NCBI GenBank assembly: GCA_902521465.1
Contig: CABYRL010000001.1
Coordinates: 451,352-515,351, forward strand
Reading direction: 5' to 3'
DNA from: an uncultured Alphaproteobacteria bacterium
Lineage (GTDB): Bacteria; Pseudomonadota; Alphaproteobacteria; HIMB59
Length of the DNA: 64,000 nt
Position 1 is the stretch's first letter. Each line of letters starts with the position of its first letter. The position numbers and the translations under genes were made by a program. The notes under the pieces are model-generated. The model did not search any database. It was not told where the DNA came from and worked only from the letters and a program-made list of their open reading frames with translations. Positions 36,058-44,244 of the stretch are shown one piece after another.

Positions 36058-37151
36058 TATGCTGAGACCTTTCTTATCCATTGATCTATTCCAACAGCTA
36101 CTATAATAAGACAACCTAAAGCAAATCTTTGCCACAATACATCAAGACCTGCTATGGACAGACCTGAGCTAAATACACCCACAATCAAAGCTCCAAATAA
36201 AGATCCAATTATAGTGCCCCTTCCACCAAAAAGAGATGTTCCACCTATCACAACAGCTGTGATGGAGTCTAAGTTACCCTCATAAAAAGATGTTGGAGAC
36301 ACTGAACCAACTCTACCTATGGAAACCCATGCTCCAATAGCAACAACAAGACCAGCAACAGCATAAATTGATACTAACATCCTATCAGTTCTAATACCTG
36401 ATAACTCAGCAGCCTCCTTATCATCGCCAATTGCGTAAACATGCCTCCCCCAAGCAGTTTTATTGAGTAAAAACCAGAGAAAAACGAAAATACCAATCAT
36501 TAGGAACGCACCGTAAGTGAATACAAAACCCCCAAGATTTATTCTCTCACCCCAAAAATGCAGAAGAGGAGCATTTACTTCAATATCGGAGCTTCTAATA
36601 GATTGAGATCCAGTAAAGAATATTACTAGTGCAAAAAATATATTCCAAGTTCCTAAAGTAACTATAAACGGAGGCAATCTTAAGCGGGTTACCAGTAACC
36701 CATTGAAAGCACCTGTTGCAATACCAGAGATAAACCCTACCGCTATTGCTGGGAGGGTTGGAACTCCCATTTCAACAGAAAGCTTACCCATAAATACTGA
36801 TGCTAAAACCATCATTGCAGCAACACTTAAATCAATTCCAGCAGTTAATATTATTAAAGTTTGAGCAGCTGCAAGAATACCGACAATTGTAACTTGTTGT
36901 ACAATCAGAGATAAATTAAAAGCAGAGAAAAATTTTCCTCCAGCGATGAAGCCGAATGCAATAACGCTTAATATTAAAATAATAACAGGAACTATTGTTG
37001 GATTACCGTGAAGAAAATGTTGAATTTTTTTTAGTGTAGTTTGTTCACCTAAATCAAAAGAGTGATGATCTTGATCTTTTTCACCTATATCAGTTGTGAA
37101 TTTAGGTTGATCTTTTAGATCTTTAGAAATGTCATCAGAAACTTTATTCAT
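36057..37151 (-). CDS. frcC: Sugar ABC transporter permease, FrcC-like
   Basis: The 364-residue protein is a BPD_transp_2-family permease. A polar N-terminal tail of about 45 residues is followed by hydrophobic segments, with AQTLIILTAGIDLSVAAMM, FNGLLVTRLRLPPFIVTLGT and GGTSLFGGRGTIIGSLFGA as family landmarks. GRHVYAIGDDKEAAELSGI is the cytoplasmic coupling loop for the ATPase. About nine or ten membrane segments are visible. It is separated from the binding-protein gene by a strong hairpin. It probably dimerises to form the inner-membrane channel. Confidence 0.9.
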   Translation of the reverse strand: MNKVSDDISKDLKDQPKFTTDIGEKDQDHHSFDLGEQTTLKKIQHFLHGNPTIVPVIILILSVIAFGFIAGGKFFSAFNLSLIVQQVTIVGILAAAQTLIILTAGIDLSVAAMMVLASVFMGKLSVEMGVPTLPAIAVGFISGIATGAFNGLLVTRLRLPPFIVTLGTWNIFFALVIFFTGSQSIRSSDIEVNAPLLHFWGERINLGGFVFTYGAFLMIGIFVFLWFLLNKTAWGRHVYAIGDDKEAAELSGIRTDRMLVSIYAVAGLVVAIGAWVSIGRVGSVSPTSFYEGNLDSITAVVIGGTSLFGGRGTIIGSLFGALIVGVFSSGLSIAGLDVLWQRFALGCLIIVAVGIDQWIRKVSA

Positions 37152-37168
37152 TTAAAAAATATCATAAC

Positions 37169-37194
37169 TTCAGGGCAGAATAATCTGCCCTGAA
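37169..37194 (-). terminator. Intercistronic stem-loop after frcB
   Basis: TTCAGGGCAG (37169-37178) pairs perfectly with CTGCCCTGAA (37185-37194) around a six-base loop. It lies between the frcB stop and the frcC start. No strong T-run follows directly, so it more likely stabilises the abundant frcB message or attenuates read-through than fully stops transcription. Confidence 0.8.
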
Positions 37195-37210
37195 TAATAA
37201 AATTATTGGA

Positions 37211-38245
37211 TTAACCCCAACATCTATCCATGCCTTCTTTGACACTAATTGATGGAACTCCGCTAGCAGCATCATCTGTAACTAAGTTCACACCAGTGTT
37301 AAAGAAGTCAAGACCTGGAGTATTTTCAGGCTTTGAACCATCTTCAGCCCAAGCTTTAATCGCCTCAACACCAAGTGAAGCCATTAACAATGGGTATTGC
37401 TGAGATGTAGCACCTATAATTCCTCTTTCAACGTCAGCAACACCTGGGCAACCTCCGTCAACTGAAGCAATAAGAACGCTACCATCATCTTTTCCAACTG
37501 CTTTTAATGCCTCATAAGCACCAACAGCTGCTGGTTCATTAATAGTGTATACAACGTTTATGTCTGGATCTTTTTGTAGACATTTTTCCATTGCAGTTCT
37601 TCCACCTTCTTCGTTACCGTTTGTAACTTCATTACAGATAATTCTTGGATCATCCTCATCTCCCCATCTGGAAACATCTTTTACATCGATTCCAAATCCA
37701 GATAAGAAACCTTGATCTCTAAGAACACCAACAGAAGGTTGACTCTCGTTAAGGTCTAACATTGCAATTTTGGCATTAGCAGCATCTGCTCCTAACTTTG
37801 CAGCAACCCAAGCTCCACCTAACTCACCTGCCTTGAAGTTATCAGTTGCAAAAGTAGAGTCTGCAGCTGTAATTGGCTCTAGTGGTGTGTCAAGAGCTAT
37901 GACTAGTAAACCATTGTCTTGAGCATTTTTTAATGGAGTAACAATAGCTTTTGTGTCAGATGCAGCAATTAAAATACCTTTTGCACCTGAAGCAATACAA
38001 GTCTCAATAGCTCTTACTTGAGTCTCATGGTCACCATCAACTTTACCCGCAAAGAATGATAATTTGACACCTAATTCATTAGCTCTCGCTTCTGCTCCTT
38101 CTTTCATTTTAACGAAGAAAGGATTGATGTCTGTTTTTGTAATTAAGCAAGCTTCAACAGCGTGGCTTCCTGCTTTTGCTGGCATAGTAGCAAAAGTAAA
38201 AGCAACAGCCATAAGTGAAGCTAGAACTAGAGATAATTTTCTCAT
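37211..38245 (-). CDS. frcB: Periplasmic sugar-binding protein, FrcB-like
   Basis: The 344-residue protein has a signal peptide (positive MRK start, hydrophobic core, likely cut after MPAKA at about 25). A type I periplasmic-binding fold follows: [74 protein letters not shown] and [17 protein letters not shown]. These agree with FrcB-type fructose-binding proteins. AGGAGG precedes the ATG. Codon choice is less A+T-biased than in its neighbours, as expected for a highly expressed binding protein. It is the first gene of frcBCA. Confidence 0.9.
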   Translation of the reverse strand: MRKLSLVLASLMAVAFTFATMPAKAGSHAVEACLITKTDINPFFVKMKEGAEARANELGVKLSFFAGKVDGDHETQVRAIETCIASGAKGILIAASDTKAIVTPLKNAQDNGLLVIALDTPLEPITAADSTFATDNFKAGELGGAWVAAKLGADAANAKIAMLDLNESQPSVGVLRDQGFLSGFGIDVKDVSRWGDEDDPRIICNEVTNGNEEGGRTAMEKCLQKDPDINVVYTINEPAAVGAYEALKAVGKDDGSVLIASVDGGCPGVADVERGIIGATSQQYPLLMASLGVEAIKAWAEDGSKPENTPGLDFFNTGVNLVTDDAASGVPSISVKEGMDRCWG

Positions 38246-38321
38246 AGTTATTTCCTCCTATATATAGTCACATTCACAATATCCTATTGTCATGTCAACA
38301 TGCTAGCTAAATTTTAATTTT

Positions 38322-39797
38322 TTAGTCTTGATTTTTCACGAAATGTTTATCAACTATTTCTTTCCATGAACTAAAAGAATTTCTTATAGAGTCATCGTTA
38401 TTAGGAATAATTTTAGAGTTTTTCACCTTAAAATCGTTTAAACCAATGGTATTTTTTAAATTATGATAATACTGCATTCCAAAAAGTAACGCACCATACG
38501 ATGACATATCCTCCATTTCAGGGATATTTAACTCAATTTCTAAAAGGTTACTAATAATTTGAAGGAAAAACTTATTTTTTATCATACCACCATCAATGGA
38601 TAAATTTTTTAAATAAAGATTTCTTGATTTTTTCATAAACTCTAAATACACCACCACTTGATAAGCAACAGACTCTAATCCAGCTCTGACCAAATGATTG
38701 GTATTTGTAGATGCACTTATTCCAAAGAATGCAGCCCTAGCGTCTGATATCCAAAATGGAGGACCTAGCCCTGAAAAGGCAGGTATTAGATAGACTCCAT
38801 TATTATCTTTTTCTTTTTTTGATAAGACTTCACTATCCTCAGGCTTATCAATTAATTTTAAATTGTTTTTAAGCCATGTAATCGTTCCTCCAGCGAATGA
38901 GTTTAGGCACTCTAATGCATAGATATTCTGTTTATCACTTGTGAAAGCCAGGGAGGTTAGTGAATTTTCATCGATAATCATCTCATTGCCAATGTTTGTT
39001 TGAATGTTAAAACCAGTTCCTGTCGTGATTTTAGTATCACCTTTATCAAAACAAAAATTTGCAAAAAATGAAGCTTGCGCATCACCAGCAACTCCAATTA
39101 TAGGTATTAACTTTTTAAATGCTTTATTAAAATCACTTTCTCCAAAAATATTTGAACTATTGAGTATTTTTGGAAGTTTCAAATTATTGCAATTAAAAAT
39201 ATTTAATAAATTTTGATCCCACGAATTTTCTAAACAATTAAATAATAAGGTTCTTGATGCATTTGTAGTATCAGTCACATAAGAATTTAGGTTTGTAAGT
39301 CTATAGATGAGATATGTTTCGATTGTTCCAAATAAGATATCCCCATTGTCAATTTTCGATTTAACTTCTGATTTGTTCTCATAAACCCATTTTAATTTAC
39401 TGCCAGAAAAAAAAGTATTTGGTTTAAGACCAGTTTTATCAATAATTTCATTATTTTTTGACTTATCGTTTAGAATATCCTCACAAATTTTTTGACCTCT
39501 AGTGCACTGCCAAACAACTGCATTATGTATTGGTTTTCCATCTTTTTTATTAAAAAGTGTAAATGTTTCTCTTTGGTTAGTTAGACTGATGAATTTAGGA
39601 TTTGACATAATTTCTGATGCCTTTTTAACTAACTCTAATAAGTTTTGATAAATTTCTTCTAAATCGTGTTCAATATAACCTTCATCTGTAATTATTTGCC
39701 GGTGTCCCTTTTGAAATCTTTTTACGATCTCTAATTTTTCATTAAAAACAATAACTGTTGTAGATGACGTACTTGAGTCAATAGTTATATAACTCAT
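38322..39797 (-). CDS. FGGY-family kinase, glycerol-kinase-like with altered substrate site
   Basis: The 491-residue protein aligns by eye with glycerol kinase: NQRETF (74-79), VVWQCTRG (94-101), FFSGSKLKW (129-137), DTTNASRTLLFN (176-187) and GVAGDAQASFF (235-245). Of the residues that hold glycerol in GlpK, Arg76 and Glu77 are kept, but the tyrosine of the YFSG motif is Phe129 and the GDQQ motif reads GDAQ (Asp239, Ala240). The substrate is therefore probably not glycerol. It overlaps the transketolase C-terminal gene by four bases and lies near a sugar isomerase gene, so a tetrose, pentose or polyol substrate is likely. Confidence 0.78.
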   Translation of the reverse strand: MSYITIDSSTSSTTVIVFNEKLEIVKRFQKGHRQIITDEGYIEHDLEEIYQNLLELVKKASEIMSNPKFISLTNQRETFTLFNKKDGKPIHNAVVWQCTRGQKICEDILNDKSKNNEIIDKTGLKPNTFFSGSKLKWVYENKSEVKSKIDNGDILFGTIETYLIYRLTNLNSYVTDTTNASRTLLFNCLENSWDQNLLNIFNCNNLKLPKILNSSNIFGESDFNKAFKKLIPIIGVAGDAQASFFANFCFDKGDTKITTGTGFNIQTNIGNEMIIDENSLTSLAFTSDKQNIYALECLNSFAGGTITWLKNNLKLIDKPEDSEVLSKKEKDNNGVYLIPAFSGLGPPFWISDARAAFFGISASTNTNHLVRAGLESVAYQVVVYLEFMKKSRNLYLKNLSIDGGMIKNKFFLQIISNLLEIELNIPEMEDMSSYGALLFGMQYYHNLKNTIGLNDFKVKNSKIIPNNDDSIRNSFSSWKEIVDKHFVKNQD

Positions 39798-40735
39798 TTG
39801 TTAAGTAAGTCTTTTGATATTTCAGCTATCTTTTCTGGACTCATATCATAATGATCTAATACATCAGCTTGAGATCCATTAATCATATATTCATCAGGTA
39901 TTCCAAGTATTTTGAGTTTTACATTTATATTGTTTTGAGCAATTAGGCTCGCACAACATTCACCAAGTCCTCCAAATATACTATGTTCTTCGACTGTTAA
40001 AATTGCCTTAGAGTTTTGAGAAAATTCTATAAATGTCTCTTTATCAAAGGGCTTTATTGTATGCATACTGATAATTGAACAATAAATATTACTTTTTTTT
40101 AAAATTTCACTAGCCAAGTATGCTCGTTGCAAAGTTTCACCAGTTGCTACAATTGTTAAATCCTCTCCTTTTTTTACCACAATAGATTTTCCAATTTTAA
40201 ATTTTGTGCCTGGAGGATGAATATCCATCATTGGTTTTTTCCCATACCTAATGTATAGGGGATGATTATATGAAATAGCTTGTTTTATAACTTCGGCTGC
40301 CTCAAAGTTATCCGCAGGTGCAACTATTGTCATGTTATTTATTGCTCTTAAAGTAGCAAAGTCATGGATGGAGTGATGCGTAGATCCTAGCTGTCCATAA
40401 CTTATTCCTGCACTAATACCTATTAACGAAACATTTAGGTCAGAGTAAGCAACATCATTTTTTATTTGCTCTAAAGCCCTAGCAGTTAGAAAACTTGCAG
40501 GTGATACTCCAAATACAATCTTTCCCCCCGCAGCCAATCCTGATGAAACTCCAACCAAATTTTGTTCAGCAATGCCAACTTCAATGATTTGATTAGGCAA
40601 TTCTTTACCAAAAGGAACCAATTTACCTGATCCTCTCGAGTCACTAGTAACAACTATAATATTTTTATTTTTCCTTGCCTCTTTAAGTAGTGTCTCAGAA
40701 AAGACCTCAAGATTTGGTTTACCAATTTTATTCAT
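39794..40735 (-). CDS. Transketolase, C-terminal subunit (split)
   Basis: The 313-residue protein contains the pyrimidine-binding and C-terminal transketolase domains: VTSDSRGSG, GIAEQNLVGVSSGLAAGGK with the conserved catalytic Glu of IAEQN, SHHSIHD-like THHSIHDFATLRAI, and the C-terminal VEEHSIFGGLGE. It pairs with the product of the upstream gene to make one active TPP-dependent enzyme that moves two-carbon ketol units. It overlaps the N-terminal subunit gene by eight bases and the FGGY kinase gene by four, so the three are coupled. Confidence 0.9.
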   Translation of the reverse strand: MNKIGKPNLEVFSETLLKEARKNKNIIVVTSDSRGSGKLVPFGKELPNQIIEVGIAEQNLVGVSSGLAAGGKIVFGVSPASFLTARALEQIKNDVAYSDLNVSLIGISAGISYGQLGSTHHSIHDFATLRAINNMTIVAPADNFEAAEVIKQAISYNHPLYIRYGKKPMMDIHPPGTKFKIGKSIVVKKGEDLTIVATGETLQRAYLASEILKKSNIYCSIISMHTIKPFDKETFIEFSQNSKAILTVEEHSIFGGLGECCASLIAQNNINVKLKILGIPDEYMINGSQADVLDHYDMSPEKIAEISKDLLNK

Positions 40736-41555
40736 AAGAATTTAGTTTCTCATTTAACTCTGAGATAGCGCTTTCATATTCATCCTTACTCGGTACTTTG
40801 TGGTGCCAGTTAATCTGATTTTCAATAAAACTTACACCCGATCCTTTAGTTGTTTTTGCAATTATTACAGTTGGCTTATTTTCCTTAACGGGGACATGCT
40901 GAAATACATATAAAAGATCAGAAATATTATTTCCATTAGTAGAAATAGTTTCAAAACCAAAAGACTTAAATTTTTTATCAATTGGTTCAATAGGATTTAC
41001 ATCTTCAGTTTTTCCAGTTATTTGTAAATCGTTTCTATCAACAATTACAATTAAATTATCTAAGTTATATTTTGAGGCAGTAGTACAAGCCTCCCAAACG
41101 GAACCCTCTGACAGCTCTCCATCTCCCAATAAAGAGAACACTTTATTGTTTTTTTGATCAATTTTTTTGCATATTGCTAAACCCACAGCGACTGAAAGAC
41201 CGTGACCAAGGGCTCCAGTATTATGTTCAATCCCAGGTACCTTTTTTGTAGGGTGACCAATAAAGTGTGAATTAAATTGATTCAAGGTATTTAAATCTTT
41301 TTTTGAATAAAAACCGCAATCACATAATACTGTGAATAATGCTTCCACAGAGTGTCCTTTACTTTGAATAAAATGATCACGATCCAAGTTCGGAAAATTT
41401 TTGGGAGAAATGTCCATAACTGAATTGTAAAGAACATTCAAAATATCAATACAAGAAAGACTCCCCCCAGTATGACCTGCACCAGATTGAAAAATTATTT
41501 CAAGAATAGTCTTTCTATACTCTAATGATTTCTTTTTTAAATTTTTCTCATTCAT
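40728..41555 (-). CDS. Transketolase, N-terminal subunit (split)
   Basis: The 275-residue protein has the TPP pyrophosphate domain: GAGHTGGSLSCIDIL, SKGHSVEALF, GALGHGLSVAVGLA, the GDG...N motif (GDGELSEGSVWEA and VDRNDLQ) and WHHKVP. It lacks the C-terminal half, which the next gene supplies. Split transketolases are common in catabolic clusters in addition to a full-length housekeeping enzyme. It is divergent from the FucI-like isomerase gene over an 82-base gap. Confidence 0.9.
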   Translation of the reverse strand: MNEKNLKKKSLEYRKTILEIIFQSGAGHTGGSLSCIDILNVLYNSVMDISPKNFPNLDRDHFIQSKGHSVEALFTVLCDCGFYSKKDLNTLNQFNSHFIGHPTKKVPGIEHNTGALGHGLSVAVGLAICKKIDQKNNKVFSLLGDGELSEGSVWEACTTASKYNLDNLIVIVDRNDLQITGKTEDVNPIEPIDKKFKSFGFETISTNGNNISDLLYVFQHVPVKENKPTVIIAKTTKGSGVSFIENQINWHHKVPSKDEYESAISELNEKLNSYE

Positions 41556-41637
41556 AGCGAATAGATAAAGAATATCCCCTTTCTAGGCTTGATCAATTAT
41601 TATATATTACATTTAGTAAGGTAGGAGGTAATAAGAC

Positions 41638-43041
41638 GTGTCATCAACATTAGGTATAATAATAGGTAATAGAGATTTTTTTCCAGATCATCTTATTACT
41701 GAGGCTAGAAATGAAGTTTTAAATATTTTCAAGAATAAAGGTTTAAAACCTATTATTTTAAAAGACTCAGACACCAAGCTGGGTGGAGTGGAAACATTTC
41801 TTGAAGCTCAAAAGTGTGCTGATCTTTTTAAATCCCATAAAGATGAAATAGAGGGTATATTAGTGGTCTTACCTAATTTCGGTGATGAAAAAGGAGTAGC
41901 TGACACAATTAGACTATCAGGTTTAGATGTGCCTGTTCTCGTTCAAGCAACCCCAGATGATTTAGATAAAATGCAACCCTCGAATAGAAGAGATGCTTAT
42001 TGTGGTAAAATATCTGTTTGTAATAATCTTTATCAATATGGAATAAAGTACTCTTTAACAAAAAGCCATGTTGTAAGTTTGTCCGGAAATGAATTTGATC
42101 ATGAGCTAAATAAATTTATTTCAATTTGTAAAGTAGTGAAAGGTATGAGGAGAGTCAGAATAGGGGCTGTTGGAGCAAGACCTCAAGCTTTTAATACAGT
42201 CAGGTTCAGTGAAAAAATTTTAGAACGCCATGGTATTAGTGTCACCACTATCGATTTATCAGAAGTCCTTGGTAAAGCTAAAGAACTTAATGATGATAGC
42301 AAAAAAGTTAAAGACTCGATGAATAGAATTTCAGGTTATGGAGATACTACTGCTACCCCATCTGAAAAATTATTACAGCTTGCGAGGCTCGATGTTGTTT
42401 TAAATGATTTTGTTGAAACAAACAAACTCGATGCTACTGCTATTCAATGTTGGACAAGTGTTCAAGAAAATTATGGATGTAATGTTTGTACGTCAATGAG
42501 TATGATGAGCGAAAATATGCTTCCAAGTGCTTGTGAAGTAGATGTCACTGGAACTTTAACGATGTATGCTATGCAATTAGCCTCAAACAGTCCTAGTGCT
42601 TTAGTTGATTGGAATAATAATTATGACCAAGACGAGGAAAAGTGTGTTTTATTTCACTGTGGAAATTGGGCTAAAAGTTTCCTCCCTGATTTGAAAATAA
42701 GTACAGCACCTATTTTGGGAAGTGTTTTTGGTGAGGAAAAAACCCATGGTGCACTTGAAGGTAGAACCCCATCCAATCCTCTAACTTATGGAAGGATTTC
42801 CACTGATGATAACTTAGGTAAAATAAAATGCTACTTTGGAGAGGGAGAGCTAACTGATGATCCTTTAAACACTTTTGGTACAAGAGCTGTTGCAAAAGTA
42901 CCTAAGCTTCAAAAATTAATGCAATATGTTTGTAGACACGGTTATGAACACCATGTAGTGATGAATGCTTCAAAAACGGGTGAAATATTAAATGAGGCTT
43001 GTGGTAATTATCTAAATTGGGAAACTTATATTCATAGTTAA
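41638..43041 (+). CDS. L-fucose/L-arabinose isomerase family protein
   Basis: The 467-residue protein belongs to the FucI/AraA-like isomerase family: VLVQATPDD in the N-terminal domain, RRVRIGAVGARPQAFNTVRFSE in the middle, QCWTSVQENYGC, and a probable Mn site from Glu300 (SACEVDVTG), Asp324 and His340 (VLFHCGN). It should interconvert an aldose and a ketose. The start is GTG at 41638 after a good GTAGGAGGT. The divergent kinase and transketolase genes suggest the ketose is phosphorylated and then split by transketolase. The substrate is not identifiable. Confidence 0.8.
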   Translation: MSSTLGIIIGNRDFFPDHLITEARNEVLNIFKNKGLKPIILKDSDTKLGGVETFLEAQKCADLFKSHKDEIEGILVVLPNFGDEKGVADTIRLSGLDVPVLVQATPDDLDKMQPSNRRDAYCGKISVCNNLYQYGIKYSLTKSHVVSLSGNEFDHELNKFISICKVVKGMRRVRIGAVGARPQAFNTVRFSEKILERHGISVTTIDLSEVLGKAKELNDDSKKVKDSMNRISGYGDTTATPSEKLLQLARLDVVLNDFVETNKLDATAIQCWTSVQENYGCNVCTSMSMMSENMLPSACEVDVTGTLTMYAMQLASNSPSALVDWNNNYDQDEEKCVLFHCGNWAKSFLPDLKISTAPILGSVFGEEKTHGALEGRTPSNPLTYGRISTDDNLGKIKCYFGEGELTDDPLNTFGTRAVAKVPKLQKLMQYVCRHGYEHHVVMNASKTGEILNEACGNYLNWETYIHS

Positions 43042-43063
43042 TTTAACTAATGTGCCTTGATTT

Positions 43064-43099
43064 ATTATAAGTAAAACACCAGAAATACTTATAATTTTT
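43064..43099 (+). terminator. A+T-rich rho-independent terminator
   Basis: ATTATAAGTA (43064-43073) pairs perfectly with TACTTATAAT (43086-43095) around a 12-base loop and is followed by TTTT. It lies 22 bases after the stop of the isomerase gene. The stem is weak in G+C, so efficiency is uncertain. Confidence 0.55.
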
Positions 43100-43180
43100 G
43101 ATTATTGAAACTTTTTGATGTTTACTCTGATTTTTTTTGTCGCAAATGATCAAATTGCATGATTTTAAGTAACAAATGTT

Positions 43181-43209
43181 TTGGATTTGCTTGAAAAAAT
43201 TAATATTAT
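43181..43209 (+). promoter_or_regulatory. Candidate promoter of the second sugar transporter
   Basis: TTGGAT (43181-43186) and TATTAT (43204-43209) are spaced by 17 bases, 27 bases before the ATG of the binding-protein gene. The -10 matches the consensus in five of six positions; the -35 matches in three. The 195-base gap upstream holds no other feature I can support beyond the terminator at its left end. Confidence 0.4.
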
Positions 43210-43236
43210 GCTCTCGTTATAATTAAGGAGGAATTT

Positions 43237-44139
43237 ATGAGAAAAATAATTCTTACAATTCTTGTATCATTCTTATCTCTTTCTGCATTTGCTGAAAGAT
43301 ATGTAATGGTAACACACGGTGAGGGTAAAGACCCTTTCTGGCCTGTTGTGCAAAAAGGTGGTGAAGATGCTGCTAGACACGTAGGTGCAGATTTTGAATA
43401 TATCTTCAACCCTTCAGGTGACATGGGTGACATGGCAAAATCAATTGCTGCTGCTGCAGCAACTCAGCCTGATGGAATGGTAGTTTCACTTCCAGATCCT
43501 GAAGCTTTAGGTCAAGCAATTAAAGACGCTGTTGCTGCTGGTATTCCAGTCATCACAATGAACTCAGGTCTTGAGTCTTCTGCTTCACTTGGTGCACTAA
43601 TGCACGTTGGTCAGCCTGAATACCTTGCTGGTCAATCTGCTGGTGCAAGAGCAAAAGCTGAAGGTGCCACAAAAGCTCTTTGCATGATTCAAGAAGCTTA
43701 CAACACAGCTTTGACAGATAGATGTGGTGGTTACGGTGAAGCTATTCCTACTGAATTAGTAGATAGCTCAAACGATCCTGCTACTATCCCAACAAGAGCT
43801 GCTGCTGGTTTACAAGCAAACCCAGATGTTGATGCAGTATTATCAGTTGGTCCGCACGTTTGTGTTGGAGTTCAACAGGCTATCGATGAGTTAGGTATGT
43901 CAGTACACCACTCTTGTTTTGACTTGAGCCCACCTGTTATGGACTTAATCAATGAGGGTAAAGTTGCTTTCACAATTGACCAACAACAACGTCTACAAGG
44001 TTATATGCCTGTTGTAGTATTACACTTATACAACAACGGTGCCGGCCTTTTACCTGGTGCAAACATTCCATCAGGTCCAGGATTTGTTGACAAGTCAAAT
44101 GCTTCATCAGTTGCTGCTTTAGCAGGTATTGATAGATAG
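43237..44139 (+). CDS. Sugar ABC transporter substrate-binding protein
   Basis: The 300-residue protein has a signal peptide (MRK start, hydrophobic core, likely cut after SAFA at 19). It has a type I periplasmic-binding fold: VTHGEGKDPFWPVVQKGGEDAA (read in parts), FNPSGDMGDMA, MVVSLPDPEALG, GIPVITMNSG, GYGEAIPTEL and AFTIDQQQRLQGYMP. The Q-Q-Q-R end with DQ is typical of simple-sugar binding proteins. An AAGGAGG precedes the ATG and codon choice suggests strong expression. The ligand is a monosaccharide or polyol; an inositol-type ligand is possible given the locus to the right. Confidence 0.85.
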   Translation: MRKIILTILVSFLSLSAFAERYVMVTHGEGKDPFWPVVQKGGEDAARHVGADFEYIFNPSGDMGDMAKSIAAAAATQPDGMVVSLPDPEALGQAIKDAVAAGIPVITMNSGLESSASLGALMHVGQPEYLAGQSAGARAKAEGATKALCMIQEAYNTALTDRCGGYGEAIPTELVDSSNDPATIPTRAAAGLQANPDVDAVLSVGPHVCVGVQQAIDELGMSVHHSCFDLSPPVMDLINEGKVAFTIDQQQRLQGYMPVVVLHLYNNGAGLLPGANIPSGPGFVDKSNASSVAALAGIDR

Positions 44140-44158
44140 TATAATCTTATAAATCTTG

Positions 44159-44189
44159 AAAAGTGGGTAGTAAACTGCCCACTTTTTTT
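44159..44189 (+). terminator. Strong stem-loop after the binding-protein gene
   Basis: AAAAGTGGGTAG (44159-44170) pairs with CTGCCCACTTTT (44175-44186) with one G-T wobble, around a TAAA tetraloop, followed by more T. It sits 20 bases after the stop. It would act as a terminator or attenuator that keeps permease and ATPase levels below that of the binding protein. Confidence 0.85.
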
Positions 44190-44244
44190 AAATTTAAGTA
44201 TAATTAAACTGAATGATCTTTATTAAAATTATATAAATTAAATA

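Noticed and set aside
36058..36135. Longer frame for the FrcA-like ATPase starting at 36135
   Set aside because: The extra 26 residues overlap permease coding sequence in another frame and do not resemble an ABC N-terminus. The ATG at 36057 sits in a TAATG junction and gives a normal domain start.
38291..38302. CATGTCAACATG as an operator of frcBCA
   Set aside because: It is a short imperfect palindrome with five-base arms, seen once. There is no second copy near a related promoter, so it is not reported as a site.
38322..39797. Calling the FGGY kinase glpK
   Set aside because: Two glycerol-contact positions are changed (Phe129, Ala240) and the neighbours are a sugar isomerase and transketolase, not glycerol genes.
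43042..43236. A riboswitch or small RNA in the longest gap
   Set aside because: The 195 bases hold an A+T-rich terminator, a plausible promoter and a Shine-Dalgarno site. I see no structured G+C-containing core that would support a riboswitch.
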